Origin: an uncultured Eubacteriaceae bacterium
Lineage (GTDB): Bacteria; Bacillota; Clostridia; Lachnospirales; CAG-274
Assembly: GCA_938042265.1 (NCBI GenBank)
Contig: CALIRN010000209.1
Location: forward strand, 1-5,496
Length of the DNA stretch: 5,496 nt
Direction: 5' to 3'
Of the stretch, positions 1 through 5,496 are shown piece after piece. The notes below the pieces were generated by a model, which searched no databases, was not told the DNA's origin, and worked only from the letters and a program-made list of their open reading frames with translations. Every line of letters starts with the position of its first letter. Position 1 is the first letter of the stretch. The translations under genes were made by a program, and so were the position numbers.

Positions 1-825
1 CGCGTCGAGCTTCTTTTCATCCAGCGCCGGCTTTAAATCCATCACAATCCGGTAGCCCTCTTTTCCGCGCTGCATGTGGCAGCTGGCAGAGAGAATCACC
101 GGACCCGACAGCCCGAAATGTGTAAACAGCAGCTCTCCAAACTCGGAAAACACGCACTTGCCCTTCGCGTCGAGCAGCTTCACTTCCACATTTTTGAGCG
201 CCAGCCCCTGCATTGCGCCGCAGGTATGCCCTTTTTCGACCAACGGCACCAAAGAGCCGCGCGGCTCGATGATCGTATGTCCGAGGCTTCCTGCCAGCCG
301 GTAGCCGTCGCCGGTCGAGCCGGTCGCCGGATACGAGCAGCCGCCCGTTGCCAGAATAACCCGGTCTGCCGGAAGCCTGCCCGTTTGCGTCCGCACGCCC
401 GTCACCGCGCCGTCCGCCGCTTCGATTTCCAGCGCCCGCTCCCATCGGATTTCCACGCCCGTTTCCTTCAAAAACCGGCGCAGCGCGTCAATAACGCTGC
501 CCGCCTGATCGCTTTCGGGAAAGACGCGGTTTCCGCGCTCGGTCTTGAGCTGGCACCCGTGCTCCTCGAAAAACGCCATCGCGTCCGCCGGGGAAAAGCC
601 AGCCAGCGCGCCATACAGAAAACGCGGATTGGTCGGCACGTTTTTCAAAACCTCGTCGCCCGCGCAGTTGTTTGTTACATTGCACCGCCCCTTGCCGGTG
701 ATGAAGAGCTTTTTGCCGAGCTTTCCGTTCGGCTCCAGAAGCGTCACATGCGCGCCCAGAGATGCTGCCGTTCCCGCAGCCATCATACCTGCCGGGCCGC
801 CTCCGATTACCACAACAGTTTTCAT
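1..825 (-). CDS. BaiN/HI0933-family NAD(P)/FAD-dependent oxidoreductase, C-terminus outside the window
   Basis: This frame runs from ATG at 825 to the window edge without a stop, giving residues 1-275 of a family usually about 400-420 long. It is a cytosolic flavoprotein of the group annotated as aminoacetone oxidase-like or BaiN-like. Visible signatures are the FAD dinucleotide motif GGGPAG (residues 8-13), the family block with ITGKGRCNVTN (42-52), RVFPESDQAGSV (100-111), ATGGCSYPATGSTGDGY (159-175) and GELLFTHFGLSGPV (230-243). The start is supported by GGAGG at 837-833, 7 nt upstream. It begins 13 nt after the regulator's stop with no terminator between, so co-transcription is likely. Oddity: it is much richer in GC than the other genes. 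By hand count 32 of the first 50 codons and 39 of the next 50 end in G or C, against 20 of 50 at the start of both the regulator and pheT. The substrate is unknown; bile acid reduction is shown only for BaiN of Clostridium scindens and should not be assumed. Confidence 0.93.
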   Translation of the reverse strand, partial: MKTVVVIGGGPAGMMAAGTAASLGAHVTLLEPNGKLGKKLFITGKGRCNVTNNCAGDEVLKNVPTNPRFLYGALAGFSPADAMAFFEEHGCQLKTERGNRVFPESDQAGSVIDALRRFLKETGVEIRWERALEIEAADGAVTGVRTQTGRLPADRVILATGGCSYPATGSTGDGYRLAGSLGHTIIEPRGSLVPLVEKGHTCGAMQGLALKNVEVKLLDAKGKCVFSEFGELLFTHFGLSGPVILSASCHMQRGKEGYRIVMDLKPALDEKKLDA

Positions 826-838
826 CAGTAAGCCTCCG

Positions 839-1726
839 TCATAAATACTTTTTTGTAGGCTGGGAGGTATATACCTGATACTCATTCCACAGCTTTTCAA
901 GCCTGTCCAGACTTCTATCCAGGTCCTCTCTTTTATTTATACTAATAGCCACAAGCAGTGCATTAATGACGCTCAATGGAGCTACCAGAGAATCAACAAA
1001 GCTGACCATATCACTTCTTGCAGTAAGGCAGTAGGTTGCATATCTTGCAAGAGGTGATTTATCCGTATCCGTAAGGGCTATTGTTGTTGCGCCCTTGGTA
1101 TATGCGTACTCCATAGCCTTAATTGTCCTTTGGCTGTAGCGCGGAAAGCTGATGCCTACAAAAACATCATTTCTGTCAATTCTAAATATCTGCTCAAAAA
1201 GCTCCGTTGCACCTGCAAGCCCTACATTTACAACATTAGGCCGCATAAGGTTAAGATAAAAGGAGAAAAACGAAGACAGCGGAGCAGCACTCCTTCCGCC
1301 TGCAAGATATACCGTATCTGCATTAATAAGTTTTTTTACTGATTCATCAAAGTCCCCGGTACTGATTTCGTTCATGGTTGAGTAAATTCTGTCTGCATCC
1401 TTTTCCAGTACGGCATGCAAAATATGCTTATCGTTTTTTGAAATTCTGTCGTAGGATACTCTTATACGCTGACTTGCTGTAAGCTTGTTTTTTACAACCT
1501 CTTCAAGAGCCATTTGCAGCTTTGGGTAGCCGTCAAAGCCAAGCTCAATTGCAAACCTTACAACAGTTGACTCGCTTACCCCCGCAATTTCTCCCAGCTT
1601 TGCGGCGGTAAGATATACCGCCTTGTCATAATGCTCCAGCAGAAAATTGGCAATCCTCTTTTGTCCCTTGCTTAAAGAAGGCATTTTATTTTGTATATCA
1701 ATCAAAAGATCATGAATTTCATCCAT
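839..1726 (-). CDS. MurR/RpiR-family transcriptional regulator (HTH + SIS)
   Basis: This is a complete 295-residue protein, a normal length for the family. Residues 1-77 are the RpiR-type helix-turn-helix domain (LSKGQKRIANFLLEHYDKA at 18-36; recognition region GVSESTVVRFAIELGFDGY at 49-67). Residues about 130-262 form a SIS sugar-phosphate-binding fold: VYLAGGRSAA (139-148), VGISFPRYSQRT (190-201), IALTDTDKSPLARYA (216-230) and FVDSLVAPLSVINALL (243-258). The second SIS loop, which in many sugar isomerases and regulators reads ISxSGxT, is FPRYSQRT here, so the usual ligand set may not apply. The start is supported by GAGG at 1737-1734, 7 nt upstream of ATG, and by a good promoter further upstream. 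Family members act as dimeric repressors or activators responding to phosphosugars or related metabolites. The flavoprotein gene follows 13 nt downstream, suggesting co-transcription and possibly joint control. Ligand and targets cannot be read from the sequence. Confidence 0.93.
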   Translation of the reverse strand: MDEIHDLLIDIQNKMPSLSKGQKRIANFLLEHYDKAVYLTAAKLGEIAGVSESTVVRFAIELGFDGYPKLQMALEEVVKNKLTASQRIRVSYDRISKNDKHILHAVLEKDADRIYSTMNEISTGDFDESVKKLINADTVYLAGGRSAAPLSSFFSFYLNLMRPNVVNVGLAGATELFEQIFRIDRNDVFVGISFPRYSQRTIKAMEYAYTKGATTIALTDTDKSPLARYATYCLTARSDMVSFVDSLVAPLSVINALLVAISINKREDLDRSLDRLEKLWNEYQVYTSQPTKKYL

Positions 1727-1756
1727 ATCAATACCTCAATTTTATTATAATTTAAT

Positions 1757-1785
1757 ATTCTAACATAAACCTTTTAAAACGTCAA
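1757..1785 (-). promoter_or_regulatory. Sigma-A type promoter of the regulator-flavoprotein operon
   Basis: On the minus strand TTGACG (1785-1780) is followed by a 17-nt spacer and TAGAAT (1762-1757), with TG one base upstream of the -10 (1765-1764) as an extended -10 element. The predicted start of transcription is near 1750, giving a leader of about 25 nt with GAGG correctly placed before the regulator ATG. A near-palindrome ends 2 nt upstream of the -35, so binding of a regulator next to the polymerase is possible. No second promoter is seen in the 13-nt gap before the flavoprotein. Confidence 0.8.
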
Positions 1786-1786
1786 T

Positions 1787-1822
1787 AAATTTGCAATTTT
1801 GCCCATTTAAAACTGCAAATTT
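1787..1822 (-). repeat. 14-bp inverted repeat abutting the regulator promoter
   Basis: The arms 1787-1800 (AAATTTGCAATTTT on the plus strand) and 1809-1822 (AAAACTGCAAATTT) are inverted repeats separated by 8 nt. The one imperfect position is A.C on the plus strand but G.U on the minus strand, so the minus-strand RNA can pair along the full 14 bp. It lies just upstream of the -35 at 1785-1780 and shares bases 1817-1822 with the preceding hairpin. It may be a second part of the pheT 3' end structure, a DNA operator for the adjacent regulator, or both. The sequence alone cannot decide. Confidence 0.6.
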
Positions 1823-1856
1823 AAAGGGGCCTTTTAATATAAGCCCCATTAAATTT
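1817..1856 (-). terminator. Likely rho-independent terminator of the pheS-pheT operon
   Basis: Starting 6 nt after the pheT stop codon, the minus strand can form a 14-bp stem between 1856-1843 and 1830-1817 with one mismatch, around a 12-nt loop. The GC core is GGGGC/GCCCC. The 3' arm itself ends in TTTAAATTT and is followed by GCAGTTTT, so the U-rich tail is interrupted rather than a clean run. The position after the last operon gene and before a new promoter supports termination. The tail quality keeps confidence moderate. Confidence 0.65.
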
Positions 1857-1861
1857 ATATA

Positions 1862-4267
1862 TTATTTATCTCTGAGCTGTGCTCCGAGCTTACTTTCAAG
1901 CTCAGCAACAATTTTCTTCATAGGTGGGTTTACCTCATCATCTGTAAGAGTCCTGTCGGCTGCTCTAAAAGAAATGCTGTAGGCAACTGACTTAAAGCCC
2001 TCTGCAATCTGCTTACCCTTATATACATCAAAAAGCTGTATATTCTCAAGGAGCTTGCCACCCTTTTCCTTAATAACTGTCTCTATATCCTTTACAATTA
2101 CGTCATCGGAAACAAGCATCGCTATATCCCTCTGTACGGCGGGGAACTTAGGCAGCTGCTTAAAACTCTTGTCAAAGCTTGCATTTTCCACAAGCATATC
2201 AATATTGATAACAGCGGTATACACCTTTGTGCCGATACTATAGTTATCTGCAACTGTTGGATGCACCTCTCCCACATAGCCAAGCTGCTTATCTCCAATA
2301 GCTATTGCTGCAAGCCTGCCGGGATGCATATAAGGTATTGTGCTGCATGGTGACCATTCAACCTTATCCTCTATGCCAAGTACACCAAATACCTCTTCGC
2401 ATACACCCTTTATTCCATAGAAATCCGTCTGAGGCCCGTACATACCCAGTGTAAGTATATTTTGCTCATCGGGCAGCTCCGTAAGAGGCAAAGCCTTTGG
2501 CAGATAAATTTTGCCTATTTCAAAAAGTGCGGCATCGCTGTTTCTTCTATTATAGTTAGTTGAAAGAGAGGTAAGAATACCATTAAGAGTCTGTGTTCTC
2601 ATAATACTGAAATCCTCACCTAAAGGATTTGATATATTAACAGTATTTCTCAGCTCGCTGTCCCGTGGAATATTAAGCTTATCAAACACCTTTGGACTTT
2701 CAAAGGAGAAAATCTTGGCTTCACTTAAGCCCATTGCAATCATTGCATCAATAATCCTGTCCTCAACAATCTGCTTATGTGTTTTTTTACCCACAGTAGG
2801 TGTACCTGCCGCAAGAGTCGTTTCAATTTTATCATAACCGTAAAATCTTGCAATTTCCTCAGCAAGGTCTGCCTGTGATTCAAGGTCAGGTCTGAAGGTT
2901 GGGATAACAGCACTGCTACCGTCTGCCTCAACCTCAACTAGCTTAAACAGGTCAATCATATCCTGCTGGGAAAGGCTTGTGCCAAGGAGCCTGTTAATAC
3001 CCTCTGTTGTGTAGTCTACCGTCCACTTCTCTCTCTTGTTTGGATAGCAGTCAACCATACCCTTGCAAACCTGACCGCAGCCAAGCATTTCAACAAGCTG
3101 AACAGCCCTGTTTACCGCATCAAGTGCAAGGTTGGGGTCAAGCCCCTTTTCATACTTTGCGGAAGCATCTGTTCTCAAACCAAGCTTTTTAGCAGTAATT
3201 CTGACATTGGGTCCGTTAAAGTTAGCAGACTCAAATAATATAGCGTGAGCATCAGGGCTTACCTTTGAATTTTCACCGCCCATAACACCCGCAACGGCAA
3301 CAGCCTTATTGCAGTCTGAAATTACAAGCATTGATGAATCAAGCTTTCTCTCCTGACCGTCAAGGGTAGTCATAACCTCGCCGTCATTTGCATTTCTTAC
3401 AATAATCTTTCTCTCGTCAATGGTATCAATATCAAAGGCGTGCATTGGCTGACCCATTTCAAGCATAACATAGTTGGTAATATCTACAATATTATTTATA
3501 GGTCTTACACCTGCTGCGGTAAGCCTGTGTCTTAACCACAGGGGGGATGGCTCAACCTTTACATTTTTTACCACTCTTGCAATATATCTTGGACACAGCT
3601 CGGGATTTTTGATTTCAACATCAATCATATCCACCGTGCTACCCTCGCCCTCCTCCTTAACGGTAATTTCAGGGTACTTAAAAGGCTTTCTGTAGGTTGC
3701 CGCCGTTTCCCTTGCAAGACCGATAATGCTGAAGCAATCGGGGCGGTTTGAGGTAATTTCAAACTCAACCACGTCATCCTCCATCATAAGGAGCTTCTTA
3801 ACATCAGCACCAAGCTCTACCGGACTCTCAAAAATATAAATACCGTTTTCAGGCGCTTCCGGATAGTCATTTCTTGTAAAGCCAAGCTCCTCGATAGAGC
3901 AGAGCATACCGTTTGACTCAATACCTCTCAGCTTGCCTTTTTTAATCTTTTCCATCTGACCTGCATGGTAAACAGTTGCTCCCACCAGTGCAACAGGCAC
4001 ATAAGCGCCTACATAAAGGTTAGAAGCACCTGTTACAATCTGTAAAGGCTCACTCTGACCTATATCTATTTTAGTTACAACCAACTTGTCAGCATCAGGA
4101 TGCTTTTCAATCTCAAGTACCTTACCTGCTACCACCTTAGTAATATCCTGTGCCATGTTTGTAACAGATTCAACCTTTTGCCCGGCAAGCGTAATATCAT
4201 CCATAAACTTTTGGGTATCGGCGTCAAAATCAACGTATTCCCTTACCCAACTCATTGGTAAATCCAT
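1862..4267 (-). CDS. pheT: Phenylalanyl-tRNA synthetase beta subunit
   Basis: PheT is the large subunit of the cytosolic alpha2beta2 enzyme that charges tRNA-Phe; it binds tRNA and hydrolyses mischarged Tyr-tRNA-Phe. The 801-residue protein has the full bacterial domain series: N-terminal segment MSWVREYVD (5-13); OB-fold tRNA-binding domain about 40-150 (EIEKHPDADKLVVTKIDIG, 52-70); the conserved TSNRPDC (172-178); the B3/B4 editing domain about 212-385 with PINNIVDITNY (256-266), GQPMHAFD (272-279, His276 at a conserved editing-site position) and VMGGE (328-332); the B5 domain about 405-475, running into DLAEEIARFYGYD (467-479); a catalytic-like core about 480-690; and the anticodon-binding FDX-ACB domain about 706-799 (FPAVQRDIAML, 708-718; RTLTDDEV, 772-779). 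GGGAGG lies 11 nt before the chosen ATG. It sits 22 nt after pheS, so the two are translated from one message. No truncation or frameshift is seen. Confidence 0.98.
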   Translation of the reverse strand: MDLPMSWVREYVDFDADTQKFMDDITLAGQKVESVTNMAQDITKVVAGKVLEIEKHPDADKLVVTKIDIGQSEPLQIVTGASNLYVGAYVPVALVGATVYHAGQMEKIKKGKLRGIESNGMLCSIEELGFTRNDYPEAPENGIYIFESPVELGADVKKLLMMEDDVVEFEITSNRPDCFSIIGLARETAATYRKPFKYPEITVKEEGEGSTVDMIDVEIKNPELCPRYIARVVKNVKVEPSPLWLRHRLTAAGVRPINNIVDITNYVMLEMGQPMHAFDIDTIDERKIIVRNANDGEVMTTLDGQERKLDSSMLVISDCNKAVAVAGVMGGENSKVSPDAHAILFESANFNGPNVRITAKKLGLRTDASAKYEKGLDPNLALDAVNRAVQLVEMLGCGQVCKGMVDCYPNKREKWTVDYTTEGINRLLGTSLSQQDMIDLFKLVEVEADGSSAVIPTFRPDLESQADLAEEIARFYGYDKIETTLAAGTPTVGKKTHKQIVEDRIIDAMIAMGLSEAKIFSFESPKVFDKLNIPRDSELRNTVNISNPLGEDFSIMRTQTLNGILTSLSTNYNRRNSDAALFEIGKIYLPKALPLTELPDEQNILTLGMYGPQTDFYGIKGVCEEVFGVLGIEDKVEWSPCSTIPYMHPGRLAAIAIGDKQLGYVGEVHPTVADNYSIGTKVYTAVINIDMLVENASFDKSFKQLPKFPAVQRDIAMLVSDDVIVKDIETVIKEKGGKLLENIQLFDVYKGKQIAEGFKSVAYSISFRAADRTLTDDEVNPPMKKIVAELESKLGAQLRDK

Positions 4268-4289
4268 AACTATAAAAACCTCCCGTCAA

Positions 4290-5315
4290 TTAAAACTGCT
4301 TTAAGAACTTAGTATCGTTTTCATATAAAAGCCTTAAATCGGTAATACCAAACTTCTGCATTGCAACTCTTTCAAGACCCATACCAAACGCAAAGCCCGA
4401 ATATACATCAGGATCAATGCCCGACATTTCCAAAACCTTAGGATGTACCATGCCGCAGCCTAAAACCTCAATCCAGCCGCTATCCTTACAAACACGGCAG
4501 CCCTTACCTCCGCAGGCAAAGCAGGAGGCATCCATCTCTGCGCTTGGCTCTGTAAACGGGAAGTGATGAGGGCGGAAGCGCACCTTTGTATCTGCACCAA
4601 AAAGCTCTTTTGCAAACACCTCAAGAGCTCCCTTTAAATCACCCATAGTAATGCCCTTGTCAATTACAAGCCCCTCAAGCTGGTGAAATACAGGTGAATG
4701 GGTTGCATCAACCTCATCTGAACGGTAAACACGTCCCGGTGCAATAATTCTGATAGGAGGTTTCTTTTTCTCCATAACTCTGACCTGCATTGGTGAAGTC
4801 TGCGTTCTTAAGAGGAAATCACCTGCACTGTCAATATAAAAGGTATCCTGTTCATCTCTTGCAGGGTGCTCCTTTGGGATATTCAGTGCCTCAAAGTTAT
4901 AATAAGCGGTCTCAACCTCAGGTCCCTCTGCAATTTCATAACCCATACCGATAAATATATCTTTAATGTTATCAATAACCAAGGTCATTGGGTGCTTATG
5001 TCCTAGCTGCTGTACCTTACCCGGCATGGTAACATCAATTGTTTCAGCCTTAAGCTTAAGCTCCTGCTGCCTTGCAAGCAGGTCTGTCTTTACCCTGTCC
5101 AGTTCACCCTCAATAAAGCTCCTTACCTCATTGGCAAGCTGACCGATAACAGGTCTTTCCTCCTTAGATAATGTACCCATCCCCTTAAGAATTTGTGTAA
5201 GCTCACCCTTTTTTCCAAGTAGCTCAACGCGTAAATCCTCAAGACTCTTAAGCTCCTTTGCAGCGGCAAGCCTTGCCGCCGCAGAAACTCGTATTTGCTC
5301 AAGTTTTTCCTTCAT
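4290..5315 (-). CDS. pheS: Phenylalanyl-tRNA synthetase alpha subunit
   Basis: PheS is the catalytic subunit: it activates phenylalanine with ATP and transfers it to tRNA-Phe. The 341 residues are typical of the bacterial form. Residues 1-90 are the helical coiled-coil arm that contacts tRNA. The class II core follows, with HPMTLVIDNI (108-117) and EGPEVE (130-135) around motif 1, motif 2 at about 189-212 (APGRVYRSDEVDATHSPVFH) and motif 3 GMGLERVAM (311-319). The FPFTEPS loop (252-258) holds the two Phe residues that contact the substrate side chain in known structures, and Ala309 in GFAFGMG is the usual residue lining the Phe pocket. Four cysteines (265, 268, 273, 276) form a zinc-knuckle-like insertion also found in other Bacillota PheS. 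GGGAG lies 11 nt before the ATG. It is first in the operon, directly behind a T-box leader, and appears intact. Confidence 0.98.
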   Translation of the reverse strand: MKEKLEQIRVSAAARLAAAKELKSLEDLRVELLGKKGELTQILKGMGTLSKEERPVIGQLANEVRSFIEGELDRVKTDLLARQQELKLKAETIDVTMPGKVQQLGHKHPMTLVIDNIKDIFIGMGYEIAEGPEVETAYYNFEALNIPKEHPARDEQDTFYIDSAGDFLLRTQTSPMQVRVMEKKKPPIRIIAPGRVYRSDEVDATHSPVFHQLEGLVIDKGITMGDLKGALEVFAKELFGADTKVRFRPHHFPFTEPSAEMDASCFACGGKGCRVCKDSGWIEVLGCGMVHPKVLEMSGIDPDVYSGFAFGMGLERVAMQKFGITDLRLLYENDTKFLKQF

Positions 5316-5341
5316 TTTGAATAAATCTCCCTTTCATAGCA

Positions 5342-5496
5342 ATATAAAAGAGCCTTTCTCCACAAAGGGACGAAAGGCTCTTATTTCGCGGTACCACCCA
5401 ATTTCCCACAGTTAATGCGGGCACTCAACGGGATTAACGCTCCCAAAACGTACTCCCCTACTTAATTTCAGGGAATAAACTCCGGCGTGAACTTCA
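5342..5496 (-). promoter_or_regulatory. T-box riboswitch leader of pheS-pheT (tRNA-Phe sensing), 5' part cut off
   Basis: This is the 3' portion of a T-box leader read on the minus strand. The consensus T-box TGGGTGGTACCGCG lies at 5400-5387. Its UGGU bulge (5396-5393) is complementary to a tRNA 3' end ACCA, matching a discriminator A as in bacterial tRNA-Phe. AAGTAGG (5463-5457) is the conserved linker element between stem I and stem III. A possible stem III pairs GTTAAT with ATTAAC in the 5440-5411 region. At the window edge GAAG-UUC-A places a Phe codon UUC (5491-5489) followed by A, as expected for the specifier on the 3' side of stem I. Uncharged tRNA-Phe should stabilise the antiterminator, formed by the T-box and CGTCCC (5372-5367), and permit pheST transcription. 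The 5' side of stem I and the promoter lie outside. Confidence 0.93.
5346..5382 (-). terminator. Regulated terminator of the pheS T-box leader
   Basis: An 11-bp perfect stem, AAGAGCCTTTC (5382-5372) with GAAAGGCTCTT (5358-5348), surrounds a 13-nt loop and is followed by a U-rich stretch (TTTTATATT). The loop and the end of the first arm contain the CGTCCC segment that pairs with the T-box in the alternative antiterminator, so the two folds exclude each other. It lies about 30 nt before the pheS start codon, the standard place for attenuation. Confidence 0.92.

Noticed and set aside
17..685. Minus-strand open frames at 17-445 and 488-685
   Set aside because: They are out-of-frame readings of the flavoprotein coding sequence. 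Their Gly/Arg/Ala-rich translations are typical of GC-rich frame shadows, while the true frame carries the family signatures.
76..831. A 251-codon open frame on the plus strand, opposite the flavoprotein
   Set aside because: It is antisense to a gene with clear FAD-binding motifs. Long antisense frames are common opposite GC-rich genes. Its translation is rich in Arg, Ala and His with no recognisable domain.
826..838. Possible frameshift or fusion between the regulator and the flavoprotein
   Set aside because: The regulator ends with a proper TGA at a normal family length, and the flavoprotein has its own GGAGG and ATG. They are separate genes.
545..844. Plus-strand 99-codon frame at the composition break
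   Set aside because: It overlaps the flavoprotein in antisense and has no protein family resemblance. I considered it as a possible inserted gene at the junction but found no support.
4290..5315. Four-cysteine cluster in PheS as a novel zinc-binding addition
   Set aside because: A similar CxxC...CxxC insertion at this place is known in PheS of other Bacillota, so it is a family trait and not new.
1..5496. Mobile element, CRISPR array, toxin-antitoxin or defence genes
   Set aside because: No transposase, integrase, spaced direct repeats, attachment-site-like repeats or small paired genes were seen on either strand.

Overview
The window reads as a piece of a low-to-mid GC Clostridia-type (Bacillota) chromosome. 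The evidence is a T-box leader in front of pheS, Gram-positive style ribosome binding sites, a sigma-A type promoter, and Clostridia-like protein sequences. I cannot name the genus. All genes lie on the minus strand, so the biological order runs from high to low coordinates.

Layout in transcription order: (1) 5496-5342 is the 3' part of a T-box riboswitch with a Phe (UUC) specifier candidate, the T-box consensus and a terminator hairpin. (2) 5315-4290 is pheS and 4267-1862 is pheT, the two subunits of phenylalanyl-tRNA synthetase. Both are complete, 22 nt apart, and evidently one operon controlled by tRNA-Phe charging. (3) 1861-1727 is a 135-nt spacer with two overlapping hairpins, probably including the phe operon terminator, followed by a well-formed promoter. 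(4) 1726-839 is a complete MurR/RpiR-family regulator (HTH plus SIS domain). (5) 825-1 is the N-terminal two thirds of a BaiN/HI0933-family flavoprotein, which starts 13 nt after the regulator's stop codon and leaves the window without a stop.

The phe operon is ordinary housekeeping: PheS and PheT form the alpha2beta2 enzyme, and the leader lets transcription continue when uncharged tRNA-Phe accumulates. The regulator and flavoprotein look co-transcribed from the promoter at 1757-1785. What the flavoprotein reduces or oxidises, and what ligand the regulator senses, cannot be read from the sequence.

The most notable feature is a sharp composition break at about 825-840. The flavoprotein is clearly GC-rich with strongly GC-ending codons, while everything else in the window is far more AT-rich. 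This could be gene replacement or transfer from a GC-richer relative, or a chimeric assembly join. I see no CRISPR array, insertion sequence, tRNA, rRNA or phage gene, and no convincing sign of a previously undescribed system.
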